NCBI GenBank assembly: GCA_016879935.1
Contig: JAACJQ010000258.1
Span: forward strand, 1-64,000
Direction: 5' to 3'
Origin: Archangiaceae bacterium
GTDB lineage: Bacteria > Myxococcota > Myxococcia > Myxococcales > Myxococcaceae
Length of the DNA: 64,000 nt
The notes beneath the pieces are model-generated. The model had not been told where the DNA came from and ran no database searches. It saw only the letters and a list, made by a program, of their open reading frames with translations. Below, one piece after another: positions 34,581 through 44,353 of the stretch. Numbering within the stretch: the stretch's first letter is position 1; each line of letters opens with the position of its first letter. A program made the position numbers and the translations under genes.

Positions 34581-36026
34581 CTACCGGCCCACGCCCATCG
34601 GAGAGAGGAACCGAATCGGCTGCCGCTTCACGGTGCCCGAGTAGTCGTCGGTGATCTCCAGCGTCAGCTCGAGCGCGCCTTTGATCTGGTCCTTCTTGAT
34701 CGTCACCATCACCGGCACCCGCTGATCGGTGAGCGAAGCCAGCTCGAACTCGGGTGTCCCGATCACCACGTCGGCAGGCACGGGAGCCGTGAGTCGCAGG
34801 TGGAACTTCGAGCGCTCGGGGTTCTTGTTCACGAGGTGAACCTCGAAGGGGTTTCGAACCACGTCGCCGTCGACGATGAACGGGTTGGAGCCCTTCGTAC
34901 GAATCACGTTCGACTCGAACGGCGTGCGCGTCACCAGGCTCACGCCGAGGGTGCCCAGCGAGAGCACCATCAACGCGAGGTAGACGAGCAGGCGCGGCCG
35001 AACGACCTTGCGCGGCTGGCCAATCAGCTGCTGGTGCGAGGCAAAGCCGATCAGCTCCGGCGGGCGCTTCACCTTCGACATCACGTCGTTGCAGGCGTCG
35101 ACGCACTGAAGGCAGGCCAGACACTCCATCTGCAGGCCGTTGCGAATGTCGATGCCAGTCGGGCACACGGCGACACAGCGGTTGCAGTCGACACAGTCAC
35201 CGCGGGGCGTCGCGGCGGCGCCCTTGGCCACCTTGCCGCGCGGCTCGCCACGCTTCTCGAAGTACGAGACGGTGATCGACTCCTTGTCGTGCAGCACCGA
35301 CTGCAGGCGGCCGTACGGGCAGAGCACCACGCAGAACTGCTCGCGGAACCAGGTGAAGTTGAACATCAGAATTGCCGTGAAGCCCATGACCAGGAAGAAG
35401 GCCGTGGGGTGCAGTGACGGGCCCTCGGTGATCATCGCGAGGAACTCCCGCGGCCCGACGAAGATGGCGGCCGCGGCGTGCGCGATGTTCAACGAGACGA
35501 ACAGAAACGTGGCGTACTTGCCGAGCCGGAGCGCGATCTTCTTCCCGCTCCACGGCGCGGCGTCGAGCTTGATGCGCTGCTCACGCCCACCTTCGAAGAA
35601 GTGCTCGATCGGCCGGTACACGCCCTCGAGAAAGACGGTCTGCGGGCACGCCCAGCCACACCACACGCGGCCACGCCACGCGGTGAGCGCCAACAGGCCA
35701 AAGGCAAACCCAATCACCAGCAACAGCACCATCCAGAAGTCCTGGGCGTTGAAGGTGGCGCCGAAGAGGTAGAACTTGCGAGCCGCGACATCGAGCTGAA
35801 TGGCTGGTTTGCCACCAATCTTCACCAGCGGCGTGATCACGTAGAACGCGACCAGCAGCGCGAAGACGACTCGCCGCCGGTTCAACCATTTCCCCTTCAC
35901 GTCGGCCGGGTGCATCTTGATGCGAGACCCATCGGCCTTCATCGTGCCCAGCGTCGAGGCCGGAACGTGGAACGGAAGGTGGGGCTCGTCGGGCGTTTGC
36001 GGAGTCGGAGTCATGGTGGAGCTCAT
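34581..36026 (-). CDS. ccoG: cbb3 oxidase accessory protein CcoG (FixG/RdxA family)
   Basis: 481 residues from the ATG at 36026; an ATG at 36014 is also possible. Five or so transmembrane segments surround CGWACPQTVFLEGVYRPIEH and FCVVLCPYGRLQSVLHDKES, typical of CcoG. Two 4Fe-4S ferredoxin-type clusters follow (CVDCNRCVAVCPTGIDIRNG, then CLACLQCVDACNDVM). The C-terminal part (about 370-481) is a soluble Ig-like domain. In other bacteria CcoG helps supply reduced copper to cbb3 oxidase. It is the last gene of the cluster, after a 155-bp gap from ccoP. Confidence 0.95.
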   Translation of the reverse strand: MSSTMTPTPQTPDEPHLPFHVPASTLGTMKADGSRIKMHPADVKGKWLNRRRVVFALLVAFYVITPLVKIGGKPAIQLDVAARKFYLFGATFNAQDFWMVLLLVIGFAFGLLALTAWRGRVWCGWACPQTVFLEGVYRPIEHFFEGGREQRIKLDAAPWSGKKIALRLGKYATFLFVSLNIAHAAAAIFVGPREFLAMITEGPSLHPTAFFLVMGFTAILMFNFTWFREQFCVVLCPYGRLQSVLHDKESITVSYFEKRGEPRGKVAKGAAATPRGDCVDCNRCVAVCPTGIDIRNGLQMECLACLQCVDACNDVMSKVKRPPELIGFASHQQLIGQPRKVVRPRLLVYLALMVLSLGTLGVSLVTRTPFESNVIRTKGSNPFIVDGDVVRNPFEVHLVNKNPERSKFHLRLTAPVPADVVIGTPEFELASLTDQRVPVMVTIKKDQIKGALELTLEITDDYSGTVKRQPIRFLSPMGVGR

Positions 36027-36147
36027 GTCGTCGGTGGGATGCAGCCGACGGGGTGCGGGGTTCGAGACGAAGGTGCTCTGGAAACACGACGAGCGCACGG
36101 GGCGATAAGGCTGCCTCCCCCACGTGCGCTCGCGCTGTCAGGTGTGA

Positions 36148-36168
36148 CGCTCCGATCGAGACGGAGCG
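36148..36168. promoter_or_regulatory. Hairpin in ccoP-ccoG spacer
   Basis: CGCTCCG (36148-36154) and CGGAGCG (36162-36168) form a 7-bp stem with a 7-nt loop. It lies just after the ccoP stop on the minus strand and lacks a T-tract. It could be an mRNA 3'-end stabiliser or an attenuator that lowers ccoG expression. Confidence 0.4.
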
Positions 36169-36181
36169 CCCCACACGACGA

Positions 36182-36724
36182 CTACTCGACCGGGTCGCCC
36201 TGAGGGTCTTTGCCCTTCAGGTTCTTGCCCTTGAGCGACAACACGAAGGCAGTCACGTTGCGAGCCTTCGCGTCGCCGATGACGACACCCCAGGCCGGCA
36301 TGCCCTTGTCGGGGTACCCATCGTTGACGGACTTGAGAATGTCCTTCCCGGCGGCGCCGTGAATCCAGAACTTGTCGGTCAGGTTCGGGCCGACGAGCCC
36401 TTCGGCGTTCTGGCCGTGGCACGAAGCGCAGGTGGTGGAGAACACCTTCTGGCCCTCACTGAGGGCCTCCGGGCTCGCCACCAGCGCCGTGAGCGCCTCT
36501 TCCGAGGTCGGGTTCGCCGCCGCACGGGCCTTCTTCAACGCGTCGACGTCGGCTCGGTAGACGACTGGCGGGTTGGGGAACGTGTCGGTCGTGTGGAAGG
36601 CGATCCAGTAGCCGAAGGCGAAGACGATGGAGCCAAAGAGAATGGCCAGCCACCAGTTCGGCAGGTGGTTGTCCTCCTCGAGAATGTCGTCGTACTTGCG
36701 CAGGTTGTTGTTGTCGGAGCTCAC
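36182..36724 (-). CDS. ccoP: cbb3 oxidase subunit III, CcoP (single heme)
   Basis: 180 residues, GTG start overlapping the ccoQ stop (GTGA). An N-terminal region with HLPNWWLAILFGSIVFAFGY is the membrane anchor, followed by one cytochrome c domain with CASCHG near residue 100 and KGMPAWG as the Met ligand region. Classical CcoP proteins have two heme c sites and about 290-300 residues; this one has one heme and is shorter. It would pass electrons to the CcoNO core in the membrane. Confidence 0.93.
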   Translation of the reverse strand: MSSDNNNLRKYDDILEEDNHLPNWWLAILFGSIVFAFGYWIAFHTTDTFPNPPVVYRADVDALKKARAAANPTSEEALTALVASPEALSEGQKVFSTTCASCHGQNAEGLVGPNLTDKFWIHGAAGKDILKSVNDGYPDKGMPAWGVVIGDAKARNVTAFVLSLKGKNLKGKDPQGDPVE

Positions 36725-36900
36725 GACTTCACCTCCTTCGTCTCATCGTTCAGGGGCATCGACGCGAGGGGCTCGAAGTCGCCCTTGCGCTTGTAGAAGT
36801 ACGTTCGCGCCAGCATCAGCAGGAACGCGGAGAAGAACACGGCGAGCGCGAACAACGGCAGCGCCGGCGACTCCATGTTGGCGAAGAACTGCTTGTACAT
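36721..36900 (-). CDS. ccoQ: cbb3 oxidase small subunit CcoQ
   Basis: 59 residues, ATG at 36900. One transmembrane helix (PLFALAVFFSAFLLMLARTY) is followed by a basic and then acidic tail (FYKRKGDFEPLASMPL). Size, topology and position between ccoNO and ccoP identify CcoQ/FixQ, which stabilises the complex in other bacteria. Its stop overlaps the ccoP GTG. The 3-bp gap to ccoNO implies one transcript. Confidence 0.85.
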   Translation of the reverse strand: MYKQFFANMESPALPLFALAVFFSAFLLMLARTYFYKRKGDFEPLASMPLNDETKEVKS

Positions 36901-36903
36901 GGC

Positions 36904-39363
36904 TCAGCGCCCCCCACCGTTGGCCGCAGGCGCCGCGGCGGGCGCGCCTTCGGGAGCAGGAGCCGCAGGCGCCGGCGCCGCAGGATCAGCCGCGGGAGCA
37001 GGCGCCGCTGGGTCGGCAGCAGGAACCGGCGCGGGTGCAGGCGGAACGACCTCGGTCGTCTTCACCGGCTCGACGCCGTACTTGATGCCCGAATCGCGGC
37101 CCAGGCGCTGGAGGTACGAGATGAGCGCGACGATCTCGCTGTCTGCAGCGACGGTGACGCCCTGTGCCGCGAGGTCCTTCGCGACGGCAGCGCCCTGCAG
37201 CTGCTGATCGGTCGTCGCGTTGGCGATCTGCTCGGGCGTGTAGGGAACGCCGAGCGTGGTCATGAGCTCGAGCTTCTTGCTGCCGAGGTCGAGATCGATG
37301 CGGCCATCGGCCAGCCACGAGTACGAGGGCATGTTCGAGCCCTGGCTCGTCGCACGCGGGTCCATCAGGTGCGTGTAGTGCCAGAGGTTCGGGTACTTGC
37401 CGCCGATGCGGTGGAGGTCAGGGCCCGTGCGCTTGGAGCCCCACTGGAACGGGTGATCGTAGATGAACTCTTCGGCGCGAGAGGCTTCGCCGTAGCGCTG
37501 GTACTCGTCGATCATCGGACGAATCATCTGCGAGTGGCACACGTAGCAACCTTCGCGCGTGTAGATGTCGCGGCCCTGCTGCTCGAGCGCGGTGTACGGC
37601 TTCTGCGCTGAGCCCGTCGCCGGGACGGCCTGCTTCACGAAGATGGTGGGAATGAGCTCGGAGATGCCACCGATGAGCACCGACAGGAGCACGAGCACCG
37701 TGAAGGCCATGGGCCGGCGCTCGATGATGCCGAACCACGACGGCTTGCCGGCCGCGCGCTCCTTCTTGTTGATGACATACGCGGCCTCACCAACCACCAG
37801 AACGGCGATGGCAAGAATGATGGCCGGCACGAGCGAGACGAAGGTGAACACCACCGCCGCGCCGAAGCCGACGATGCTGAACCACATCGGGCGGCCAGCG
37901 AGAACGTCGACGAGCGTGCCCGCCTCGGGGTCTGCCTTGTCTTCCGAGACGACGACCTCGGTGCTGGCGACGACGGCAGTCTTGCCAGACATGGTCTTGA
38001 TGAGGTTCCAGATCATCAGCAGGAAGCCCGTGAGGTAGAGCGTGCCGCCGAGGAAGCGCACGACGTACATCGGGCGAATCGCGATCAGCGTCTCGACGAA
38101 GCTCGGGTACGTCAGCGTTCCGTCGACGTTGCGCGCCTGCCACATGAGGCCCTGGTTCACGCCAGAGATCCACATCGACACCATGTAGAGAACGATGCCG
38201 GCCGTCGCGATCCAGAAGTGCGCGTCAGCGGTCTTCTTCGAGTACAGCTGGGTGCCGTACATCCTCGGGACGAGCCAGTAGAACATGCCGGCCGCCATGA
38301 GGCCGTTCCAGCCGAGGGCGCCGCCGTGGGCGTGGCCGACGATCCAGTCCGTGTAGTGCGCGAGCGCCGACACCGACTTGATGCTGAGCAGCGGGCCTTC
38401 GAACGTCGACATGCCGTAGAAGGTCACGCCAGCGACGAAGAACTTGAGCACGGGGTCTTCGCGAACCTTGTTCCAGGCGCCGCGGAGCGTGAGCAGACCG
38501 TTGAGCATGCCGCCCCACGACGGCGCCCAGAGCATCACCGAGAAGACCATGCCGAGCGACTGCGCCCAGTCAGGAAGTGCCGTGTAGAGCAGGTGGTGCG
38601 GGCCGGCCCAGATGTACATGAAGACGAGCGCCCAGAAGTGAACGATCGAGAGCCGGTAGGAATAGACCGGGCGCTCAGCCGCCTTCGGCATGAAGTAGTA
38701 CATGATGCCGAGAATCGGAGTGGTCAGGAAGAACGCGACGGCGTTGTGGCCGTACCACCATTGAACCAACGCATCTTGAACACCCGAGAAGACCGAGTAG
38801 CTCTTGAACATCGACAGCGGCAGCTCGAACGAGTTGACGATGTGCAGAACTGCGACCGTCAGAATGGTCGCAATGTAGAACCACAGCGCGACGTACAGGT
38901 GCTTCTCGTTCCGCTTCGCCAGCGTCCAGAAGAAGTTGATGGCGAACACCACCCAGATAAGCGCGATGGCGATGTCGATCGGCCACTCGAGCTCGGCGTA
39001 CTCCTTCGAGGTGGTGATGCCGAGCGGCAGGGTCACGGCGGCCGCGACGATGATGAGCTGCCACCCCCAGAAGTGAATGTTCGACAGTAAGTCAGACGCC
39101 ATTCGCGCGCGGGTGAGGCGCTGGGTCGAGTAGTAGACGCCGGCGAACATCATGTTGCCGACGAACGCGAAGATGACGGCGTTCGTGTGCAGCGGGCGCA
39201 GACGCGAGAAGGTGGTGTACGGAATGCCGAAGTTCATCTGCCACCAGGCAAGCTGGCTGGCGATGAGGACTCCGACGAGAAGGCCGACGGCCCCGAACAA
39301 GACAGACGCGAAGATGAACTTCCGGACGATCGCGTCGTCGTACTCGATGCGTTGGGTCTGCAT
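36904..39363 (-). CDS. ccoNO: cbb3 cytochrome c oxidase, fused subunits I and II (CcoN-CcoO)
   Basis: 819 residues. Residues 1 to about 480 are CcoN, the heme-copper core ([67 protein letters not shown]). An extra hydrophobic linker of about 90 residues follows. Residues about 590-765 are CcoO, with heme site [11 protein letters not shown] and GSNMPSY as Met ligand. The last 50 residues are Ala/Pro-rich. Reduction of oxygen occurs at the CcoN binuclear centre in the membrane; such enzymes have high oxygen affinity. Fusion of the two subunits is unusual compared with the separate genes of Rhodobacter or Pseudomonas. The upstream gene ccoS shares base 39363. Confidence 0.96.
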   Translation of the reverse strand: MQTQRIEYDDAIVRKFIFASVLFGAVGLLVGVLIASQLAWWQMNFGIPYTTFSRLRPLHTNAVIFAFVGNMMFAGVYYSTQRLTRARMASDLLSNIHFWGWQLIIVAAAVTLPLGITTSKEYAELEWPIDIAIALIWVVFAINFFWTLAKRNEKHLYVALWFYIATILTVAVLHIVNSFELPLSMFKSYSVFSGVQDALVQWWYGHNAVAFFLTTPILGIMYYFMPKAAERPVYSYRLSIVHFWALVFMYIWAGPHHLLYTALPDWAQSLGMVFSVMLWAPSWGGMLNGLLTLRGAWNKVREDPVLKFFVAGVTFYGMSTFEGPLLSIKSVSALAHYTDWIVGHAHGGALGWNGLMAAGMFYWLVPRMYGTQLYSKKTADAHFWIATAGIVLYMVSMWISGVNQGLMWQARNVDGTLTYPSFVETLIAIRPMYVVRFLGGTLYLTGFLLMIWNLIKTMSGKTAVVASTEVVVSEDKADPEAGTLVDVLAGRPMWFSIVGFGAAVVFTFVSLVPAIILAIAVLVVGEAAYVINKKERAAGKPSWFGIIERRPMAFTVLVLLSVLIGGISELIPTIFVKQAVPATGSAQKPYTALEQQGRDIYTREGCYVCHSQMIRPMIDEYQRYGEASRAEEFIYDHPFQWGSKRTGPDLHRIGGKYPNLWHYTHLMDPRATSQGSNMPSYSWLADGRIDLDLGSKKLELMTTLGVPYTPEQIANATTDQQLQGAAVAKDLAAQGVTVAADSEIVALISYLQRLGRDSGIKYGVEPVKTTEVVPPAPAPVPAADPAAPAPAADPAAPAPAAPAPEGAPAAAPAANGGGR

Positions 39364-39572
39364 CAGATCGACTCCTGGTTGGACTGCTTCGTGGTGGTGG
39401 TGCTGGCGGGGGGTGGGGCGCTGCCGCTGACGACGTCGTCGTTCTCGAGCGGCGTGAGCGACAGCCGGTCGGCGTGCTCGAAGGTGCGGGACTTCACGGT
39501 GAAGACGAAGAGGACGACGGAGCTGAGGACGAGCATCAGGCTCACGAAGACCTGCAGGATCATCACGTTCAT
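39363..39572 (-). CDS. ccoS: cbb3 oxidase assembly protein CcoS
   Basis: 69 residues. One hydrophobic helix ([20 protein letters not shown]) is followed by the CcoS signature [16 protein letters not shown], then a Ser/Thr-rich tail longer than usual. CcoS is needed for cofactor insertion into cbb3 oxidase in other species. It overlaps ccoI by 4 bp upstream and abuts ccoNO downstream. Confidence 0.9.
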   Translation of the reverse strand: MNVMILQVFVSLMLVLSSVVLFVFTVKSRTFEHADRLSLTPLENDDVVSGSAPPPASTTTTKQSNQESI

Positions 39573-42034
39573 GGCTGGGCTCCGGCCAGACGCGAGTTCT
39601 GCGTCACCGAATTGTCGGGCGCAGTCGTTGCGCGGGCGAATGCCTTGAGCCCGATGATGGTGATGACGAGGAGCGTCAACGTGCTCGCCGGCATGGTGAT
39701 CGCCGCCAGCAAGGGAGACATTTTTCCCAGCAAAGCCAAACAGATGGCAAAGGCGTTGTAGGTCAGGCTCACGGTCAGCACGCGTTTCACGACGGCGCGC
39801 AGATGCGCGGCACGTGCCAGCGACTCCTTGATGGGTGCCAAGCCTTCGCCGACGAGAAAAAAGTCGCTGCGACCGGGCATGACGGGGCGGTCAATGGCCG
39901 GAGTGCCCGCGATCAAGGCTTGCTCGAAGGCGAGCGAGTCGTTCACGCCGTCGCCGAGGTAGAGCGTGTCTTCTGCGTCGAGGCGCGCAACCGTGTCGGC
40001 CTTCTCTTCGGGGCGCTGGCCGCCGAGGGCGTGATCGGGGGCGATGCCCAGCGTCTGGACCATGGCCGCGACGCGGGCCGGTTCGTCGCCGCTGATCAGC
40101 CACACGTCGAAGCCGTGATCGGTGAGCCAGCCGAGTTCTTTGCGGGCGTCGGCGCGCAACGCCTCACGCGTCTCGAGCCTGGCGACCTGCACGCCGTCGA
40201 CAGAGAGCAGCGTCACCTTTTCGGTCGACCCCTGAACGGCCCAGCTCGCCCGCCCCAGCCGCCACACGCCATCGGCGCGCCGCCACTCCATGCCCTGCCC
40301 GTGCACCTCTTCGATGGCGGCGGTGACGTCGTAGCGAACGCCGTGGCCTTCGAGCGCGCGTGCGATGGCGCCCGAGACGGGGTGACTCGAACGCACGGCC
40401 AGATTCCATGCGGCGTCACGAGCTGGCGACGAGAGGCCCTCCAGCACCGACGAATCGGCCAGCTCGAGGCGGCCCAGCGTCAGCGTGCCCGTCTTGTCGA
40501 AGAGCACCTTCTTCACCTTCACCAGGCGATCGAGCAGATCGGCCGAGCGCACGAAGAAGCCGGCGCGGCGCAGGTGCGTCTGGGTGATCTCGTACGCGAG
40601 GGGAATCGCGATGCCGATGGCGCAGGGGCACGTGATGACGAGCAGCGAGGCGGCGACGTTGACGGCCTCGTCGAAGCTCGAGGGCAGCCACGCGAGGAAG
40701 CCGGCGGCCGAGACCAGCAGCACCTTCACCACCCACTTGCGCGCCAGGTCGTTCCACAGCTGGTGGTGCTCGGGCACCTTGCCCTCACGCGTGGGAGGCT
40801 GACGGAGCAGCTGCACCAGCGGCGACGCCGAGAACTCGGTGCGGGCGATGACGTGAAACGCCGTACGGCCCGCGTTGAAGCTGCCCGCGGGAACCTCGGC
40901 GCCCTTCTTCAGCTGCCGCGCCTTCGACTCTCCCGTGATCCAATCGGTGCTGACGTTCGCGTCTTCGTCGAGCAGCGAGGCGTCGACCGGTACCACGTCG
41001 CCCGGCGCCACCAGCAACACGTCGCCCGACTGCACGAGCGGCGCCTTCATCGGCACCAGCTTCTCGCCGACCACCTTGCGCACCACGAGCCCCTCGGCGC
41101 CGTCGTCGTCGAGCAGGAAGCGGCGGTTTCGCTCGAGCAGCCGCTCCTGGAGGAACCGACCGAGCAGCATGAGGGTGATGAAGGTGTTGAGCGTGTCGAA
41201 GTACGTGAGATCGCCGCGCCCCGTGCGCATCTGAATCAGCGACATCGCGTAGACGAGCGCGATGCCGACGGCGATGGGCAGGTCGAGGTGCAGCATGCCG
41301 CTCTTGAGCCCGCGGTAGGCGGCGTTGAAGAACGGCCAGCCCCCGACCAGCACCGTCACCGACGAGAGCGCGAACGAGAGCCAGGTGAAGAGCGAGAAGA
41401 TGCCCTCCTGATCAGGCGCGAGCCCGAAATAGAAGCTCACCGAGAACAGCATCACGTTGATGGTGATCGCCGCCGAGACGCCGAGCCGCAGGGGCAGGTC
41501 GATCGACTTCTTCGAGGTCTCCTTTCGCGCGGGGCCGAACTGGTAGCCGAAGCCTTCGACCGCCTTCACCCAGCGCGAGAGATCGGTCTCGCCCTTCTTG
41601 AACAGCAGCCGCACCTTGCCGAGCGCGGGGTTGACGGTGATCTCCTGCGCACCCTTCTCGCGGCGGTACGTCTCGTTCATCAACCACACACACGCCGCAC
41701 AGTGGATTCCCTGCACGTCGAGCGTCAGCGCACACAGCTCGCCCTGCGCCGAGGCCTGCGCCTGCTCCATCAACGGCTCGAGCCAGGTGTGCGATCGAAC
41801 GCCGGGCGACGAAGCCACTGGCGTCACCTCACCTCTCGCGAGCTCGTAGTAGCGGCCGAGCCCTTGCTCGAGCAGCAAATCGTGCACCGCCTCACAGCCA
41901 TGGCAGCAGAACTGCGCAGATGCTGCGTCTGCGGGGATGGGGCTCTGACAGTGCAGGCACTTGCCGGGTTGAGGAGCGACAAGAGGTTGGGACGCGGGGG
42001 CACTCACGATGACGGGCGGCTGTGCAGACGGCAT
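39569..42034 (-). CDS. ccoI: Copper-translocating P-type ATPase CcoI (CopA2-like)
   Basis: 821 residues from the ATG at 42034; an ATG at 42085 would give 838 but overlaps the divergent gene. The N-terminus has a [15 protein letters not shown] metal-binding region, then an HMA-like domain with IHCAACVW. P-type ATPase motifs: VITCPCAIG (copper-type CPC), DKTGTLTLG (phosphorylated Asp), [13 protein letters not shown]. Eight membrane helices are expected. In cbb3 systems it exports copper for the CcoN binuclear centre. It is the first gene of the minus-strand oxidase cluster. Confidence 0.95.
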   Translation of the reverse strand: MPSAQPPVIVSAPASQPLVAPQPGKCLHCQSPIPADAASAQFCCHGCEAVHDLLLEQGLGRYYELARGEVTPVASSPGVRSHTWLEPLMEQAQASAQGELCALTLDVQGIHCAACVWLMNETYRREKGAQEITVNPALGKVRLLFKKGETDLSRWVKAVEGFGYQFGPARKETSKKSIDLPLRLGVSAAITINVMLFSVSFYFGLAPDQEGIFSLFTWLSFALSSVTVLVGGWPFFNAAYRGLKSGMLHLDLPIAVGIALVYAMSLIQMRTGRGDLTYFDTLNTFITLMLLGRFLQERLLERNRRFLLDDDGAEGLVVRKVVGEKLVPMKAPLVQSGDVLLVAPGDVVPVDASLLDEDANVSTDWITGESKARQLKKGAEVPAGSFNAGRTAFHVIARTEFSASPLVQLLRQPPTREGKVPEHHQLWNDLARKWVVKVLLVSAAGFLAWLPSSFDEAVNVAASLLVITCPCAIGIAIPLAYEITQTHLRRAGFFVRSADLLDRLVKVKKVLFDKTGTLTLGRLELADSSVLEGLSSPARDAAWNLAVRSSHPVSGAIARALEGHGVRYDVTAAIEEVHGQGMEWRRADGVWRLGRASWAVQGSTEKVTLLSVDGVQVARLETREALRADARKELGWLTDHGFDVWLISGDEPARVAAMVQTLGIAPDHALGGQRPEEKADTVARLDAEDTLYLGDGVNDSLAFEQALIAGTPAIDRPVMPGRSDFFLVGEGLAPIKESLARAAHLRAVVKRVLTVSLTYNAFAICLALLGKMSPLLAAITMPASTLTLLVITIIGLKAFARATTAPDNSVTQNSRLAGAQP

Positions 42035-42065
42035 GCCCGTTGAACGGAACCGCGGCGTGGACGCG

Positions 42066-42731
42066 ATGACTTCCCCGCTCGTCATCGCCGGCGCGTCGAG
42101 TGCGCTGGTGGCCGGTGCGACCGGAAGCCTGCATTGCGCGCTGATGTGCGGGCCGCTCGCCTGCGCGGGGCTTCCGCACGGTGAAGGTCGTCGGGCCGCA
42201 GCGCTCGCGTGGAACGCTGGGCGAATCAGCGGCTACGTAGTCGTCGGTGCGGCCCTCGGCCTGATGGGTACGGCGGTGTCGAGCGCCCTCTCCTTCTCGG
42301 TTGCTCCGTACCTGCCCTGGGTGATGGCAGCGGGCCTCATCGCCACCGCGCTCGAGCTGGGCAAACACCTGCGCCCGTTGCCCGGGGTGAGCCGCGTCTC
42401 GCGTGCGCTCGTTCGCGCGGGAGCGACACTTTCACCTGCGCGCCGGAGCTTCGTGATGGGGCTGGCGACTCCGTTTCTTCCGTGCGGGTTGCTCTACGGC
42501 GTGTTCCTCGCGGCCATCGCGACGTCGAGCGTGCTCGGTGGCGCGACGATTCTCGGCGCCTTCGCGCTCGGCGCCGTTCCCGCGCTCGGGGCCGTGCAGG
42601 CAGGCGCGCACTTCGGCACGCGCTGGCCGAACGTGACGTGGGCGCTGCGCAAGGCGGTGCCACTCTTCGCGGCAGGCGTGCTGATCTGGCGCGCGGTGCA
42701 GGCGGCGACCCAGGGCCCCGACTGCCACTGA
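42066..42731 (+). CDS. TauE/SafE-like (UreH-type) membrane protein
   Basis: 221 residues, about six transmembrane segments. GSLHCALMCGPLACAGLPHG near residue 20 carries the Cys/His motif seen in the sulfite-exporter-like proteins found beside cbb3 genes, and ATPFLPCGLLYGVF is typical of this DsbD-related fold. It may handle copper or redox cofactors for oxidase assembly (inference from position). It is divergent from ccoI across 31 bp, so a shared promoter region is likely. The ATG at 42066 is chosen; one at 42033 is in frame. Confidence 0.8.
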   Translation: MTSPLVIAGASSALVAGATGSLHCALMCGPLACAGLPHGEGRRAAALAWNAGRISGYVVVGAALGLMGTAVSSALSFSVAPYLPWVMAAGLIATALELGKHLRPLPGVSRVSRALVRAGATLSPARRSFVMGLATPFLPCGLLYGVFLAAIATSSVLGGATILGAFALGAVPALGAVQAGAHFGTRWPNVTWALRKAVPLFAAGVLIWRAVQAATQGPDCH

Positions 42732-42781
42732 GACGAATGTGCGACCGGTGAGGGGAGTGGCGCTAGAGTCCTTCGCACTCC

Positions 42782-44350
42782 ATGGAGGGCACCCACCTCG
42801 ATCCAGCCGCCTTTCACGGCTTCGTCTCCGGCACGCTGACGCCTGAAGAACGAGAGGTGGCGCTGGCTCACCTCGACGAGTGCTCGCGTTGCCGCAAGCT
42901 GCTCTCGGCGCTCGCGAGCGACGACGACGGTGGTGACGGCTCCGAGACGCTCGACGGCATTCAGGAGCCCGACACGGACAAGGAGCGGCTGCGCCAGAGC
43001 GTGCAGGATCGCACCGTCGATCTGCGAAAGGCCCAGGCTGGCACCGAGCTGGTCCCGCCGCTCGTCACCCCGAAGAAGAAGCGCCTCGACGTCGACGACA
43101 CCACCTCGCCCGACGGCGCCCAGCTCGCGCCCACGAAAGAGAGCGTGTCGGTGCGCCGCCAGGCTCCGCTTCAGGTCGAGCAGCTGCCGATTCCCTCGGA
43201 CAAGCTCGTCGGCCAGAAGCTCGGCGACTACCTCGTGCAGGAGCTGCTCGCGAAGGGCGGCATGGGCGCGGTCTACAAGGGCGTGCAGCCACTCATCGGC
43301 AAACAGGTCGCCATCAAGGTGCTGCTGACCGCAGGCCCAGCCGAGCTCAACTACGCGCAGCGCATGTTGGAAGAGGCGCGCACCGTCAACGCCATCGGCC
43401 ACCCGAACATCATCGACATCTTCAACTTCGGTGAGCTACCCGACGGGCGCCCGTGGCTGGTGATGGAGTACCTCGACGGCATGTCGCTGAGTCAGTGGGT
43501 GCGCGCGCGCACGAGCGACGAGCCACCGACGGCGCGAATCATCTCGATTCTCGAGCAGATCTGCGCGGCGCTCGAGGCCGTGCACGCGGTCGGCGTGGTG
43601 CACCGCGATCTCAAGCCCGCGAACGTGATGCTCACGCACATGGCCGCGCCCGAGCCTCGCGTGAAGGTGCTCGACTTCGGCTTCGCGAAGAGCGGCGAGA
43701 GCACGCTGCGAACGTCACCCGACATGGTGTTGGGCACGCCGGGCTACATGGCGCCCGAACAGATTCAGGCGATCGGCACCACGCCGCAAAGCGACCTCTA
43801 TTCGCTCGGGCTCATGGCCTACTTCATGATCACGGGAATGGACGCGTTCTACGACAAGAGCCCGATCGCCGTGCTGCAGATGCAGCTGCAGCGGGAGCCC
43901 GCGTCGCTCAAAGGCCGGCCCGGTGTTCCCGATGGGCTCGCGCAGCTGATCGCCGACCTCACGCGCATCAACCCGCAGCTGCGGCCCGTGTCGGCCAGAG
44001 CCGTGAGGGAACGTCTGCAGGCGATCGTGTCTGGAGCGCCCGCGCCCGCGACGGCCAACTCCGAGGTCATCACCCTCAAGGAGTCGCACGCGCCCGCGCC
44101 AGCCTCGCGCGCCAGCACCGTGAAGCCCGGCCGGCTCGCGCAGAAGCCGTTCGACCCCGAGAAGACCGAGCCCGAGCGTCAGTCCGAGGGGAAGAAGAAG
44201 GTCGACAAGCTCGAGGCGGCCGTCGATGGCGCGATGCTCGATCTCTCGAAGTCGCAGATGCGCTCGGTGAGCTCGAGCAAGTGGCCGTGGGTAGTGGCGG
44301 TGGTGTCGGCCATCGCGCTCGGCCTCGGCACCTGGCTGCTGCTGCGCTGA
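42782..44350 (+). CDS. Ser/Thr protein kinase with N-terminal anti-sigma-type zinc finger
   Basis: 522 residues. Residues 1-45 are a zf-HC2-like anti-sigma finger (FVSGTLTPEEREVALAHLDE then CSRCRKLL). The kinase domain spans about 142-410: LLAKGGMGAVYKG, AIKVLL, catalytic HRDLKPANV near 273, DFGFAKSG, GYMAPEQ. A polar linker leads to a C-terminal transmembrane helix (WPWVVAVVSAIALGLGTWLL). It probably signals from the membrane. It converges on a sigma-factor gene 3 bp away, which supports a link between them. Confidence 0.93.
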   Translation: MEGTHLDPAAFHGFVSGTLTPEEREVALAHLDECSRCRKLLSALASDDDGGDGSETLDGIQEPDTDKERLRQSVQDRTVDLRKAQAGTELVPPLVTPKKKRLDVDDTTSPDGAQLAPTKESVSVRRQAPLQVEQLPIPSDKLVGQKLGDYLVQELLAKGGMGAVYKGVQPLIGKQVAIKVLLTAGPAELNYAQRMLEEARTVNAIGHPNIIDIFNFGELPDGRPWLVMEYLDGMSLSQWVRARTSDEPPTARIISILEQICAALEAVHAVGVVHRDLKPANVMLTHMAAPEPRVKVLDFGFAKSGESTLRTSPDMVLGTPGYMAPEQIQAIGTTPQSDLYSLGLMAYFMITGMDAFYDKSPIAVLQMQLQREPASLKGRPGVPDGLAQLIADLTRINPQLRPVSARAVRERLQAIVSGAPAPATANSEVITLKESHAPAPASRASTVKPGRLAQKPFDPEKTEPERQSEGKKKVDKLEAAVDGAMLDLSKSQMRSVSSSKWPWVVAVVSAIALGLGTWLLLR

Positions 44351-44353
44351 CGA

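Noticed and set aside
36148-36168. Hairpin after ccoP as an intrinsic terminator
   Set aside because: No run of T follows on the minus strand, so it is listed only as a hairpin of unknown role.
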